Assembly (NCBI RefSeq): GCF_001665625.1 | Contig: NZ_LZSY01000110.1 | Span: forward strand, 124,001-188,000 | Length of the DNA: 64,000 nt | Source of the DNA: Mycolicibacterium peregrinum | GTDB taxonomy: Bacteria > Actinomycetota > Actinomycetes > Mycobacteriales > Mycobacteriaceae | Direction: 5' to 3' | Part shown: positions 47,785-59,865 of the stretch, one piece after another | How positions within the stretch are numbered: the first letter of the stretch is position 1 | How the letters are laid out: every line of letters begins with the position of its first letter | Notes under the pieces: model-generated | The model's input: only the letters and a program-made list of their open reading frames with translations | Told to the model about the DNA's origin: nothing | The model's database searches: none | Program-made: the position numbers and the translations under genes

Positions 47785-48155
47785 TGGGTACCCCCACGGC
47801 GCGACCGGCGGGCCACCACCGCGACATCGTCGAAGGTCAGCGGAATCGGGGCACTCGGCTTGTGCACGACAACCTCGACCGCGTGCAGACGCTCGTCGGC
47901 CATGACCGCGTCGGCGATCTCGGCCGAGACCATCTCGATCAGGTTCCGCGGCGGGCCCGCGACGATGTCGGCGGCCAGCTGGGCCAGCGCGCCGTAATCG
48001 AGCGTGTCGGCGAGATCGTCGGTGGCCGCCGCCCGGCGCAGGTCCACCCATGCCGTGATGTCGACGACGAACTCCTGGCCGTCGCGGCGTTCATGGTCGA
48101 ACACACCGTGGTTGCCGCGAACCCGTAAGCCGCGCAACTCAATCCGATCAGCCAA
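47781..48155 (-). CDS. folB: Dihydroneopterin aldolase
   Basis: A 124-residue DHNA with [19 protein letters not shown] at the start and [19 protein letters not shown] at the end. It starts at a TTG (48155, LADRIELRG) that overlaps folP by eight bases with GGAGG seven bases upstream; no ATG/GTG fits the well-conserved N-terminus. Translation coupled between folP and folK. Confidence 0.94.
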   Translation of the reverse strand: MADRIELRGLRVRGNHGVFDHERRDGQEFVVDITAWVDLRRAAATDDLADTLDYGALAQLAADIVAGPPRNLIEMVSAEIADAVMADERLHAVEVVVHKPSAPIPLTFDDVAVVARRSRRGGTQ

Positions 48156-49005
48156 CCTGACCTCCAGATTCCCAGGCTTCCAGTACGGCGAGCGCGTCGA
48201 CGGAAGCCACCACATCGTGCACCCGAACACCCCAGGCTCCGTGCTGGGCCGCCAGCAACGAGATCGCCGCGGTGGCGGTCTCCCTACCGTCCGGTGGCCG
48301 CAGGGTTCCGTCCGGTCCGGACAGTAGGGCGCCGAGGAAGCGTTTGCGTGACGCACCGACCAAGACGGGGATCCCGGTCGCGATGAATTCGGGCAAGGCA
48401 TGCAACAGGGCCCAATTGTGCTGCGCGGTCTTGGCGAATCCCAGCCCCGGATCGATGATCAACCGCTCCGGGGCAACGCCCGCCGCGACCGCGGCGTCCA
48501 CCGCGGACAGCAGTTCGGTCCGAACCTCGGCCACCACATCTCCGTAGCCCGGAGCACGGTGCGGCTGCTCGGCGCCGACCGAACGCCAGTGCATCAGGAT
48601 CCACGGCACCCCGGCCTCGGCGAGCAGTGGCGCCATGTTCGGGTCGGCCAGACCGCCGGACACGTCGTTGACGATGTGCGCGCCGTGGTCCAGCGCCACC
48701 CTCGCCACATCGGCGTGCATGGTGTCGATGCTGACCGTGATGCCTTGGGAGGCAAGCGCTTCGATCACGGGGGCCACCCTGGACGCCTCCACCGCAGGGT
48801 CGATGCGCACCGCACCGGGCCGGGTCGATTCCCCACCTACGTCGATGATCGCCGCCCCGGCCGCGGCCAGCGCCAGTCCGTGTTCGACCGCGCGGTCGCG
48901 GTCGATGAACCTGCCACCGTCGGAGAAGGAATCGTCGGTGACATTCACCACCCCCATGACCTGCACGCGCTGCCCGCGAAGGTCCATCGGCTCGGGTGGG
49001 TTCAC
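48148..49005 (-). CDS. folP1: Dihydropteroate synthase
   Basis: A 285-residue TIM-barrel enzyme with [16 protein letters not shown] (binding loop 1), [11 protein letters not shown] (loop 2), NDVSGG and GASRKRFLG. It condenses pABA with the pterin and is the sulfonamide target. GTG 49005 overlaps the folE stop by four bases. Confidence 0.96.
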   Translation of the reverse strand: MNPPEPMDLRGQRVQVMGVVNVTDDSFSDGGRFIDRDRAVEHGLALAAAGAAIIDVGGESTRPGAVRIDPAVEASRVAPVIEALASQGITVSIDTMHADVARVALDHGAHIVNDVSGGLADPNMAPLLAEAGVPWILMHWRSVGAEQPHRAPGYGDVVAEVRTELLSAVDAAVAAGVAPERLIIDPGLGFAKTAQHNWALLHALPEFIATGIPVLVGASRKRFLGALLSGPDGTLRPPDGRETATAAISLLAAQHGAWGVRVHDVVASVDALAVLEAWESGGQVG

Positions 49006-49619
49006 TTCCGAAGGATCAGTTCCAGCGCCTCGGCCCGAGAAGCCTTGTCGGTCTTGAACTGTCCCCGTACCGCCGACGTGGTGGTGACCGCGCCCGGCTT
49101 GCGCACCCCGCGCATGGCCATGCAGAGGTGCTCTGCCTCGATCACCACGATGGCTCCGCGCGGATCGAGCTTGCGCATCAGCGCGTCGGCGATCTGAGCG
49201 GTCAGGCGCTCCTGCACCTGCGGACGCTTGGAGTACAGGTCGACCAGACGCGCGATCTTCGACAGTCCGGTCACCCGGCCGTCCACCCCGGGGATGTACC
49301 CGACGTGTGCCACCCCGTGGAACGACACCAGGTGATGCTCACACGTGGAGTACAGCGGGATCTGCTTGACCAGCACGAGCTCGTCGTGCTCCTCGTCGAA
49401 GGTGGTGTTGAGCACCGCGTCCGGGTCGGTGTAAAGCCCCGCCATCAGCTCTTTGTACGCACGCGCCACGCGGGCCGGGGTATCCAGCAGACCCTGACGA
49501 TCCGGGTCCTCACCGATGGCGATCAGCAGCTCACGTACAGCCGCCTCGGCGCGCGGTTGATCGAACACCCGCGTCGCCGTATCGGTGTTGTTGTGATGCT
49601 CGCGCAACGACTGCGACAT
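49002..49619 (-). CDS. folE: GTP cyclohydrolase I
   Basis: A 205-residue FolE of the zinc-dependent type, with zinc ligands in [13 protein letters not shown] and [10 protein letters not shown] (Cys, His, Cys), and [23 protein letters not shown]. It opens folate synthesis. The ATG at 49619 was taken; the frame continues upstream into the ftsH tail without similarity. It begins 19 bases after the ftsH stop. Confidence 0.97.
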   Translation of the reverse strand: MSQSLREHHNNTDTATRVFDQPRAEAAVRELLIAIGEDPDRQGLLDTPARVARAYKELMAGLYTDPDAVLNTTFDEEHDELVLVKQIPLYSTCEHHLVSFHGVAHVGYIPGVDGRVTGLSKIARLVDLYSKRPQVQERLTAQIADALMRKLDPRGAIVVIEAEHLCMAMRGVRKPGAVTTTSAVRGQFKTDKASRAEALELILRK

Positions 49620-49638
49620 CGAAGCCTCCGTTCTCGGA

Positions 49639-51966
<2,328 letters not shown>

Positions 51967-52099
51967 CGATCACTCAGCCGAGTTCGGCCCGGTCCTTCCA
52001 ACGTGCGCAGTTGAGACATTCAAGGCTACCGCTAGACCAACGTCCGGCAGTTCCCGACGGTATCTAGCCGACGGCGGACCACTGTGCTTGGGTGAGATC

Positions 52100-53024
52100 G
52101 TGCTCACACCGACCGAGCGGTTAGTCGATACCAATGGCGTGACGTTGAAGGTGACCGAGGCGGGTGAACGCGGAAATCCGGTGGTGGTGCTGGCCCACGG
52201 ATTTCCCGAACTGGCCTATTCGTGGCGCCATCAGATCCCGGTGCTGGCGGCGGCCGGCTATCACGTTCTGGCCCCCGACCAGCGCGGTTACGGTGGCTCG
52301 TCCCGGCCCGACGAGATCGACGCCTACAACATCACCGAGCTGACCGCCGACATCGCGGGGTTGCTGGATGATGTCGGCGCCGAGCAGGCAGTGCTGATCG
52401 GCCATGACTGGGGCTCGCCCGTCGCCACCAATTTTCCGTTGTTCTTCCCGGACCGGGTCACCGCGGTGGCCGCACTGAGTGTGCCCCCGGTCCCGCGGGC
52501 TCCTGCTCCGCCGACGCAGATCTGGCGCAAGATCGTCGGCGACAACTACTTCTACATCCTGCACTTCCAGGAGCCCGGGGTGGCGGACGAGCAGCTCGGT
52601 GCCGACCCGCGGCACTCACTGCGTCGCTCGCTGGCGATGCAAGGTATCGGCGAACCGCTCGAAACCCTGGCCGACCAGCCCCTGCCCCCGCTGCCGGACT
52701 GGATAAGTCCGGACGAGTTCGAGCATTACGTGCAGGCCTACACCGAGACCGGCTTCACCGGGCCACTGAACTGGTACCGCAACTTCGACCGGAACTGGGA
52801 GCTGACCGAGTCCACGCCCGCGTCGACCATCACCGTGCCGACCCTGTTCCTGGCCGGCACCGCCGATCCGGTGTTGACCTTCACCCCGGCGCGACCGCGT
52901 GCGTGACGTGGTGACCGGCGACTATCGCGAGGTGTTGATCGACGGTGCCGGGCACTGGCTGCAGCAGGAACGTCCCGATGAGGTGAACGAGATACTGCTC
53001 GATTTCCTGGGAGGTCTCAAGTGA
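52100..53024 (+). pseudogene. ephA: Epoxide hydrolase EphA-like gene with a frameshift near the 3' end
   Basis: Encodes an alpha/beta-hydrolase epoxide hydrolase: HGFPELAYSWRHQ oxyanion loop, IGHDWGSPVA with the nucleophilic Asp, cap-domain tyrosines, and TVPTLFLAGTADPVLTF. The frame then ends at 52906 in PARPRA. The family C-terminus continues in another frame from 52893: DRVRDVV, REVLIDGAGHWLQQERPDEV with the catalytic His, stop at 53024. Removing one C from CCCC at 52883-52886 restores FTRRDRV, the family sequence. Either a real one-base insertion removing the catalytic His, or a sequencing error. The GTG at 52100 is used. Confidence 0.85.
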
Positions 53025-54205
53025 GCCCGCTGAACTTCGGCGTCTTCATCACGCCGTTTCACCCAGTCGGCCAATCCCCCACCACCGCACTGCAATACGA
53101 CATGGACCGGGTCGAGGCGCTGGACCGGCTCGGCTATGACGAGGCCTGGTTCGGCGAACATCATTCCGGCGGTTACGAACTCATCGCCTGCCCCGAGGTG
53201 TTCATCGCCGCCGCGGCCGAGCGGACCAAGCACATCCGCCTGGGCACCGGCGTGGTCTCACTGCCGTATCACCACCCGCTCATGGTGGCCGACCGTTGGG
53301 TGTTGCTCGACCACCTCACCCGCGGCCGGGTGATGTTCGGAACCGGACCGGGTGCGCTGCCGTCGGATGCCTACATGATGGGCATCGACCCGGTGGATCA
53401 ACGGCCGATGATGCAGGAATCCCTGGAGGCGATTCTGGCGTTGTTCCGCGCCGCGCCCGACGAGCGGATCGACCGCAAGACCGACTGGTTCACCCTGCGG
53501 GACGCCGCGCTGCACATCCGTCCCTACACCTGGCCGTATCCCGAGATCTCCACCGCGGCAATGGTTTCCCCGTCCGGACCACGACTGGCCGGCGCCTTGG
53601 GCACGTCACTGCTGTCCTTGTCGATGTCGGTACCCGGCGGCTACGCGGCCATCGAGACCACCTGGGACACAGTGCGCGATCAGGCCGCCAAATCTGGTCG
53701 ACCCGAGCCGGACCGGGCCGACTGGCGGGTGCTCGGCATCATCCATCTCGCCGATACCCGCGAGCAGGCCATCGAGGACTGCACATACGGCCTGCAGGAT
53801 TTCGCCAACTACTTCGGCGCAGCCGGTTTCGTGCCGCTGTCCGAGAAAGTCGAGGGAACGCGCTCCCCATACGAGTTCGTGGAAAACTATGCGGCAGGCG
53901 GCAATTGCTGCATCGGCACCACGGCCGACGCGATCGCCTACATCCAGGACCTGCTGGACCGGTCCGGCGGGTTCGGCACCCTCTTGCTCCTCGGCCACGA
54001 CTGGGCTCCGCCGGCGGCGACGTTCCACTCCTACGAACTGTTCGCCCGTGAGGTGATCCCGCACTTCAAAGGCCAACTCACGGCGGCACGGGCGTCGCAT
54101 GACTGGGCCAAGGGCATGCGGGATCAACTGCTGGGCCGCGCCGGGCAGGCGATCGTCAACGCGATCACCGAACACACTTCCGAAAGCAACGAGGAGAAGA
54201 ACTAA
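53021..54205 (+). CDS. Luciferase-like (LLM-class) flavin-dependent monooxygenase
   Basis: A 394-residue bacterial-luciferase-fold monooxygenase (limonene monooxygenase-like, Rv3618 counterpart). Typical features: LNFGVFITPFHPVGQSP, YDEAWFGEHHSGGY, LGTGVVSLPYHHPLMVADR and RGRVMFGTGPGALPSDA. The GTG at 53021 overlaps the ephA stop (GTGA), and the next gene starts on the last base, so ephA, this gene and the dehydrogenase form a unit, perhaps for terpene or cyclic-hydrocarbon breakdown. Confidence 0.9.
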   Translation: MSPLNFGVFITPFHPVGQSPTTALQYDMDRVEALDRLGYDEAWFGEHHSGGYELIACPEVFIAAAAERTKHIRLGTGVVSLPYHHPLMVADRWVLLDHLTRGRVMFGTGPGALPSDAYMMGIDPVDQRPMMQESLEAILALFRAAPDERIDRKTDWFTLRDAALHIRPYTWPYPEISTAAMVSPSGPRLAGALGTSLLSLSMSVPGGYAAIETTWDTVRDQAAKSGRPEPDRADWRVLGIIHLADTREQAIEDCTYGLQDFANYFGAAGFVPLSEKVEGTRSPYEFVENYAAGGNCCIGTTADAIAYIQDLLDRSGGFGTLLLLGHDWAPPAATFHSYELFAREVIPHFKGQLTAARASHDWAKGMRDQLLGRAGQAIVNAITEHTSESNEEKN

Positions 54206-55215
54206 TGCGCGCCGCGGTCCTACGTGACGGGCGGATGATCGTCCGCGACGACGTACCCGATCCGGTGCCCGGCCCGGGGCAGGTACTGGTCGAGGTGAAG
54301 GCCTGCGGGATCTGCGGATCCGACCTGCATTTCGCCACCCACGGCGCCGACATGCTGGCTGCGAGCGCCGACCTGGAGGGGATGCCCGACATGGACATCG
54401 ACCTGGCCGGCGATGTCTACATGGGCCACGAGTTCAGTGCCGAGATCCTCGACGCGGGCCCGGGAGCCGACGCCCCTGCCAGCGGGACGCTGGTGACCTC
54501 GGTGCCGGTGCTGATCTCTGCTGCCGGGATCTCACCGATCGTGTACAGCAACACCACCGTCGGCGGTTATGCCGAGAAGATGCTGCTGTCGGCACCTCTG
54601 CTGCTGCCAGTGCCCAACGGTCTGAGCGCCGCGCATGCCGCGCTCACCGAACCGATGGCGGTCGGCCTGCATGCGGTCAACGCGTCACGCATCGAACCGG
54701 GCGAGGTGGCACTCGTCGTCGGCTGCGGCCCCGTCGGCATCGCGATCATCGCCGCCTTGAAACTCCGGGGCGTGGAAACCATTGTGGCGTCTGACTTCTC
54801 CCCCGGCCGGCGCGAACTCGCCGCCACCATGGGCGCCCACACCACACTGGATCCGGCCGCGGATTCACCGTTTCATCAGTGCCGGCCCGCAGTGGTGTTC
54901 GAGGCCGTCGGCGCCCCCGGAATCATCGACGACGTGCTGCGTCGCGCACCCGCGGGCGTCCGGTTGGTGGTGGCCGGGGTCTGCATGCAGCCCGACACCG
55001 TGCACCCCTTCTACGCGATCACCAAACAGATCAACATCCAGTTCGTGTTCGGCTACGACCCGGCCGAGTTCGCGAACTCGCTGCGCGCCATCGCCGAGGG
55101 CGAGATCGACGTCGCACCGATGATCACCGGGACCGTCGGCCTCGACGGCGTCGCAACCGCATTCGACGAACTCGCCTCGCCGGAGCGGCACTGCAAAGTC
55201 CTGGTGACGCCGTGA
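54205..55215 (+). CDS. Zinc-type medium-chain alcohol dehydrogenase-like protein
   Basis: A 336-residue MDR enzyme. The catalytic zinc motif CGICGSDLHF and GHEFSAEIL are present, and the NAD site VGCGPVGIAIIAAL follows. The four-cysteine structural zinc lobe found in many alcohol dehydrogenases is missing (that stretch has no Cys). ATG at 54205 shares a base with the preceding stop. Likely oxidises the alcohol/diol formed by the preceding gene products; substrate unknown. Confidence 0.88.
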   Translation: MRAAVLRDGRMIVRDDVPDPVPGPGQVLVEVKACGICGSDLHFATHGADMLAASADLEGMPDMDIDLAGDVYMGHEFSAEILDAGPGADAPASGTLVTSVPVLISAAGISPIVYSNTTVGGYAEKMLLSAPLLLPVPNGLSAAHAALTEPMAVGLHAVNASRIEPGEVALVVGCGPVGIAIIAALKLRGVETIVASDFSPGRRELAATMGAHTTLDPAADSPFHQCRPAVVFEAVGAPGIIDDVLRRAPAGVRLVVAGVCMQPDTVHPFYAITKQINIQFVFGYDPAEFANSLRAIAEGEIDVAPMITGTVGLDGVATAFDELASPERHCKVLVTP

Positions 55216-55236
55216 CGTCCCGGTAGGGTTTTGGTC

Positions 55237-55962
55237 ATGCCGATCGCCGGAAATGCGAAATTACGGGTCCTCGGTGTTGCCGCGGCGGGATTGATCGCCG
55301 TCAGCGCCAGTGCGTGCGATACGACCTCAGGCCCCGCCGGGGGCGCGCCGGACGGCGCCAGGCAGGTGACCGTCGTCGGATCCGGTCAGGTGCAGGGCGT
55401 TCCGGACACCCTGACGGCCGACGTGGCGATGGAGTTCACTGCCCCGGACGTGTCGGGCGCGCTCAACCAGTCCAGCCAACGCCAGCAGGCCGTGATCGAT
55501 GCGCTGGTCGGATCGGGCATCGACCGCAAGGACATCAGCACCACTCAGGTCAGCGTGCAGCCGCAGTTCACCGACAGCAAGATCTCGGGTTACCAGGCCA
55601 GCAATGCGATCAAGGTCAAGATCCGCGACACCGCCAAGGCTTCGCAGACCTTGGCTTTGATCGCCGGCACCGGCGGCGACGCCACCCGCATCAACTCGGT
55701 CGACTACTCGATCGAGGACGACTCGGATCTCGTGCGCGACGCCCGCGCCCGGGCATTCGACGACGCCAAGAACCGCGCCGATCAGTACGCCGGGTTGTCC
55801 GGAATGCACCTCGGCAAGGTGATCTCGATATCCGAGCAGTCCGGCGGCTCCACCCCGCCCACGCCCACTCCGATGCCGCGCGCGGCGATGGAAGCGGTTC
55901 CGCTGGAACCCGGTCAGCAGACGGTGAACTTCTCGGTGACGGTGATCTGGGAGCTGACCTAG
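55237..55962 (+). CDS. SIMPL-domain lipoprotein
   Basis: A 241-residue lipoprotein with a signal peptide and lipobox ASAC (about Cys27), followed by a SIMPL domain (VTVVGSGQVQGVPDTLTADVAMEF ... QTVNFSVTVIWEL), known from an outer-membrane/periplasmic protein family of unknown function. ATG 55237 was chosen. Transcription ends at or near the long inverted repeat that follows. Confidence 0.85.
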   Translation: MPIAGNAKLRVLGVAAAGLIAVSASACDTTSGPAGGAPDGARQVTVVGSGQVQGVPDTLTADVAMEFTAPDVSGALNQSSQRQQAVIDALVGSGIDRKDISTTQVSVQPQFTDSKISGYQASNAIKVKIRDTAKASQTLALIAGTGGDATRINSVDYSIEDDSDLVRDARARAFDDAKNRADQYAGLSGMHLGKVISISEQSGGSTPPTPTPMPRAAMEAVPLEPGQQTVNFSVTVIWELT

Positions 55963-55966
55963 TTCC

Positions 55967-56029
55967 CGCCGAAACGGCATTCCAGCAGCGAAAGTGCGAG
56001 TAGGAGCCTGCTGGAATGCCGTTTCGGCG
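55967..56029. repeat. Perfect 22-bp inverted repeat between convergent genes
   Basis: Arms at 55967-55988 and 56008-56029 are perfectly complementary over 22 bases (core CCGAAACGGCATTCCAGCAG) with a 19-base loop. It lies between the SIMPL gene (stop 55962) and the oxidoreductase gene (stop 56037), so it probably ends transcription from both sides, although there is no T-run on either strand. Its length is unusual for a terminator. Confidence 0.85.
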
Positions 56030-56036
56030 AAAAAGC

Positions 56037-58262
56037 TCAGCCCGCCGGCGCGATGTCGACCGGAATCCCGTTGAGCACCGCTGTGCCCGACAGCGGATCG
56101 AGATGGGTGCCGTCGTTGAGCTGGTTGACGTTGGCCCCGGGATGGCTGGCCGCGAGCCGCTGCCCGGTGCCACTGCGGTCGTGACCCCAGCCGTGCGGTA
56201 GCGAGACCACGCCGCGCCGCATGCCGTCGTCGACCTCGATCGGGGCCATCAGCTCGCCGCCCGGACCCTTGATCACCGCGATGTCGGTGAGGCCCAGATC
56301 AGCCGCGTCGTCGGGGTGGATCTGCAGGGTGCACCGGTTGGAGCCACCCGACAGCGCCGGGAGGTTGTGCATCCAGCTGTTGTTGGACCGCAGGTGACGT
56401 CGGCCGATCAGCAGGAATCCGCCGGCGGAGCGGGCGAGGGCGTCGCGCAGGCGTGCCACATCGGTGACGATCGGTTCGGGCGCGAGTTCGATCTGCCCAC
56501 TTGGGGTTCGGAGAATCTCGGGGATCCGCGGTCGCAGCGGCCCCAGGTCGATGCCGTGTGGGTTGGCCTTCAACCGCTCCATGGTGAGCCCGTCCGGCTT
56601 GGCGCCGAAGGCGTCGCCGTATGGCCCGACCCGCAGCATCATGTCCAGGCGCCGTTCGTAGCCGGGCCCGTCGTACAGCATGGCGGTGAGCTCGGCGACG
56701 TCGCGCCCCGCCACGGGTGAATCGGGGTTGGCGACCTCTTTCGCCAGGGTTGTCGCGATCACCTGGGCGTCGACGAGGGCGGGATCGCCGTCGGCGCCGA
56801 TGCCGTAGAGGATGAGGGCGAGCCGAGACAAGATCTCGGGCTCGTCCGGCCGGCCGTCGAGCGGCAGTGCTGGCGCTGAGTACCGCACGTTGTTGCGTAC
56901 CGCGAGATTGTTCAGCGCGACGTCGAAGTGGGCGCTCTGCGACGGCGGAGGCGGCGGCAGGATCACGTCGGCATGGCGCGTGGTCTCGTTGAGGTAGGGG
57001 TCGACGCTCAGCATGAAGTCGACACTGTCGAGGGCCTTGTCGAGGCGGTCGCCGTCCGGCGCGGACAGCACCGGGTTGCCTGCGATGGTGATCATCGCCT
57101 TGATCTGGCCCTCGCCCGCGGTGTCGATCTCCTCGGCGAGTGCGGCCGCGGGCAGTTCGGAGAGCGCCTCGGGATAGCCCGAGACCCGACTGGCCCACCG
57201 CCCGATCCGGAAACCGCGGCCCGGTTTCGGCGGCCGCGGCGCGGGGGCGGCGGCCCCGAGCGCGAACATCGCGCCGCCGGGGCGGTCGAGGTTCCCGGTG
57301 AGGATGTTGATGACGTCGACGAGCCAGCTGCCGATGGTCCCGAACTCGACCGTCGACGTGCCGATCCGGCCGTAGACGGCCGCGGTCGGCGCCGCCGCGA
57401 GTTCCCGGGCCAGATCCCGGATCTCCTCGGCGCCCACACCGCAGGCTGTCTCCACGGCTTCAGGCGAGAACTCGTCCGCCAGCGCGCGGACCTCCTCGAT
57501 GCCGGTGACATGCTCGGCGAGTCGACCGAGATCGACGAGATCCTCCTCGAACAGCACGTGCACGACGGCGAACAGCAGCGCCGCGTCCGTGCCGGGCCGC
57601 GGGGCGAGATGCCGGTCGGCGAGTTTGGCCGTCTGGGTGCGGGCGGGGTCGATGACGACGAGCTTGCCGCCGCGTTTGCGCAGGGCCCGCAGCTTGCCGG
57701 GGAAATCGGCCGCGGTGGCCAGGCTGCCGTTGGACACCATCGGATTCGCACCGATGATCACGAGGTAGTCGGTGCGGTCGAGATCGGGCACGGTGAACGC
57801 GACCGGGCTGCCGAACATCAGACCGAGTGCGACGTGCTTGGGCATCTGATCCAGCGTGCTGGCGCTGAACACCTGCCGGGTGCCGAGGCCCTTGATGATC
57901 AGCGGCGCGTACAGGCTGCCGGCGACGGTGTGCGCGTTCGGATTGCCCAGGTAAACCCCGACCGAGCTGCCGCCGTGCTCGGCGATCACGGCGCCGAGGC
58001 GCTCGGTGATGACGGCGTAGGCCTCGTCCCAGGTGGACTCGGTCAGGACGCCATCACGACGGACCAGCGGGTGAGTCAACCGGTCCGGGTCGTTGTCGAG
58101 TTCGCCGAAGCTGGCGCCTTTCGGGCAGATGAATCCCGCGCTGAACACGTCGTCGCGGTCACCGCGGGCACCGGTCACCCGGCCGTCGGAGATCGTGAGC
58201 GTGAGGCCACAGGTGGCCTCGCAGAAGGGGCAGATCCGAAGCGCCGTGCAGGTATCAGCCAT
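56037..58262 (-). CDS. Molybdopterin-dependent oxidoreductase (FdhF/BisC type)
   Basis: A 741-residue enzyme of the molybdopterin guanine dinucleotide family. The N-terminus has the [4Fe-4S] motif CPFCEATCGL and a fourth Cys in FICPKGA. Pterin-binding segments include GANPMVSNGSL, VIDPARTQTAKLADRHLAPRPGTDAAL and, near the end, LSGGSNRCTLQIHPDDAADLGL and LPHGWGHDRSGTG. No conserved selenocysteine codon is seen. The physiological substrate is unknown. Confidence 0.9.
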   Translation of the reverse strand: MADTCTALRICPFCEATCGLTLTISDGRVTGARGDRDDVFSAGFICPKGASFGELDNDPDRLTHPLVRRDGVLTESTWDEAYAVITERLGAVIAEHGGSSVGVYLGNPNAHTVAGSLYAPLIIKGLGTRQVFSASTLDQMPKHVALGLMFGSPVAFTVPDLDRTDYLVIIGANPMVSNGSLATAADFPGKLRALRKRGGKLVVIDPARTQTAKLADRHLAPRPGTDAALLFAVVHVLFEEDLVDLGRLAEHVTGIEEVRALADEFSPEAVETACGVGAEEIRDLARELAAAPTAAVYGRIGTSTVEFGTIGSWLVDVINILTGNLDRPGGAMFALGAAAPAPRPPKPGRGFRIGRWASRVSGYPEALSELPAAALAEEIDTAGEGQIKAMITIAGNPVLSAPDGDRLDKALDSVDFMLSVDPYLNETTRHADVILPPPPPSQSAHFDVALNNLAVRNNVRYSAPALPLDGRPDEPEILSRLALILYGIGADGDPALVDAQVIATTLAKEVANPDSPVAGRDVAELTAMLYDGPGYERRLDMMLRVGPYGDAFGAKPDGLTMERLKANPHGIDLGPLRPRIPEILRTPSGQIELAPEPIVTDVARLRDALARSAGGFLLIGRRHLRSNNSWMHNLPALSGGSNRCTLQIHPDDAADLGLTDIAVIKGPGGELMAPIEVDDGMRRGVVSLPHGWGHDRSGTGQRLAASHPGANVNQLNDGTHLDPLSGTAVLNGIPVDIAPAG

Positions 58263-58281
58263 GCACCGAATTCTGCGCTGC

Positions 58282-58860
58282 TTAGGGCGCTTCGTACACC
58301 TTCGGTTCGAGAGTGCCGATGTAGGGCAGGTCGCGGTAGCGCTCGGCGAAGTCCAGACCGTAGCCGACGACGAACTCGTTGGGGATGTCGAAGCCCACGT
58401 AGGCGACGTCGAGTTCGGTCTTGACGGCCTCGGGCTTGCGCAGCAGCGTGCACACCCGGAGCGAGCGCGGGTGACGGGTGGCGAGGTTGCGGAGCAACCA
58501 GGACAGGGTCAGACCTGAGTCGATGATGTCCTCGACGATCAGCACATCGCGGTCGTTGATGTCACGGTCGAGATCCTTGAGGATCCGGACGACGCCGGAG
58601 GACGAGGTCGACGATCCGTACGAGCTGACCGCCATGAACTCCAGCTGCGTCGGCAGCGGGATGGTCCGGGCCAGATCGGTGACGAACATGACCGCGCCCT
58701 TGAGCACGGTGACCAACAGCAGGTCGTCGTTGCCCAAATTGTCGCGGTACTGCTCGGCGATCATCTCGGCGAGTTCGACGGTGCGCGTCCGGATCTGCTC
58801 CTCGGACAACAGCACCGATTTGATGTCTCCCGCATACAGCTCGGCAGAGTCGACAGCCAC
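58282..58860 (-). CDS. hpt: Hypoxanthine phosphoribosyltransferase
   Basis: A 192-residue PRTase starting at GTG 58860 ([18 protein letters not shown]). It has the PRPP loop [35 protein letters not shown] and [13 protein letters not shown]. It salvages hypoxanthine and guanine. It follows tilS with 45 bases between stop and start, as in other bacteria; the frame continues upstream to 58896 without similarity. Confidence 0.94.
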   Translation of the reverse strand: MAVDSAELYAGDIKSVLLSEEQIRTRTVELAEMIAEQYRDNLGNDDLLLVTVLKGAVMFVTDLARTIPLPTQLEFMAVSSYGSSTSSSGVVRILKDLDRDINDRDVLIVEDIIDSGLTLSWLLRNLATRHPRSLRVCTLLRKPEAVKTELDVAYVGFDIPNEFVVGYGLDFAERYRDLPYIGTLEPKVYEAP

Positions 58861-58905
58861 TGCAACAGCGTGCCACGTGAAGGGGCCGCATTCCAACGCG
58901 GATCG

Positions 58906-59865
58906 CTAGACCGGTTCGGTGTGCATCACCAACACGCCGGCCCGCCGCGCCGCGAACAACCGCTGTTTGCGCAGCCCGGAACCGACGGCCACCCCGCCCT
59001 GCCCACGCCAGGCCGCCACCAGTCGGTCCACCGCGCGGATCTGGGTGTCGGTCAGATCACACGCGCCACCGGCCAGCAACCAGGCCCGGATCACCCGGCG
59101 CCGGAGCGCGTCGGGCAACGCCGACAACCGGGCCGTGTCCAGACCGCCTGCCTCCGTTCGCGTCGCCGCCAGCGCGTCACCGGCCAGGGCATCGAGCGTC
59201 TCGGTGTCTTCCCGCAGCGCCGTGGCGGTGCGAGCCAGGGCTTCGGCCACTCCACCGCCGAGCACGTCCTCCAGCAGCGGCAGCACCTCGTGCCGCAACC
59301 GCACCCGGGTGAACCGCCGGTCGGCATTGTGCGGGTCCTGCCACGGGGTGACGCCGAGTTCGTCGCACGCCGTACGGGTCAGTTCCCGCCGCACCCCCAG
59401 CAGCGGCCGGTGCCACGGCGGGTCGTGCGGGCGCATACCGGCGATCGAGCGCGCTCCCGATCCGCGGCCGAGCCCGAGCAGCACCGTCTCGGCCTGATCG
59501 TCGAGGGTGTGCCCGAGGAGTACCGGTGCGTTGTCCCGCGCGGTTCCCAGGGCCGCATAGCGTGCCTGACGGGCAGCGGCCTCCGGCCCGCCGACACGGC
59601 CGACGTCGACCGAAAGCACTTGCGCCCCAACACAACCCAGTTTCAGCGCCTGTCGGCGGGCGGTGTCGGCGACAGCATCGGATCCGGCTTGCAACCGGTG
59701 GTCGACGATCAGCGCAGTGGTGGGCCGCAACTCCGCGGCCACCGCGGTCAGCGCCAGGGAATCCGAGCCTCCGGACAGTGCCACACACCAGCTCGCGCCG
59801 TCGATCCGCTCGCCGGCGGCGGCCACCGCCCGCCGCAGTGCGGCTACAGCACCCGATCGATCCAT
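58906..59865 (-). CDS. tilS: tRNA(Ile)-lysidine synthase
   Basis: A 319-residue TilS with the PP-loop ATP motif ALSGGSDSLALTAV (29-42), VDHRLQAGS and LLGHTLDDQAETVLL, and DPHNADRRFTRVRLRHEVLPLL. It converts the CAU anticodon cytidine of tRNA-Ile to lysidine. The C-terminal region is short, as in mycobacteria. The start overlaps the upstream zincin gene by 22 bases. Confidence 0.95.
   Translation of the reverse strand: MDRSGAVAALRRAVAAAGERIDGASWCVALSGGSDSLALTAVAAELRPTTALIVDHRLQAGSDAVADTARRQALKLGCVGAQVLSVDVGRVGGPEAAARQARYAALGTARDNAPVLLGHTLDDQAETVLLGLGRGSGARSIAGMRPHDPPWHRPLLGVRRELTRTACDELGVTPWQDPHNADRRFTRVRLRHEVLPLLEDVLGGGVAEALARTATALREDTETLDALAGDALAATRTEAGGLDTARLSALPDALRRRVIRAWLLAGGACDLTDTQIRAVDRLVAAWRGQGGVAVGSGLRKQRLFAARRAGVLVMHTEPV

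Noticed and set aside
56928..58424. Plus-strand frame of about 498 codons opposite the molybdopterin oxidoreductase
   Set aside because: Arg/Glu/Gly-rich shadow; the minus-strand protein has all expected Fe-S and cofactor motifs.
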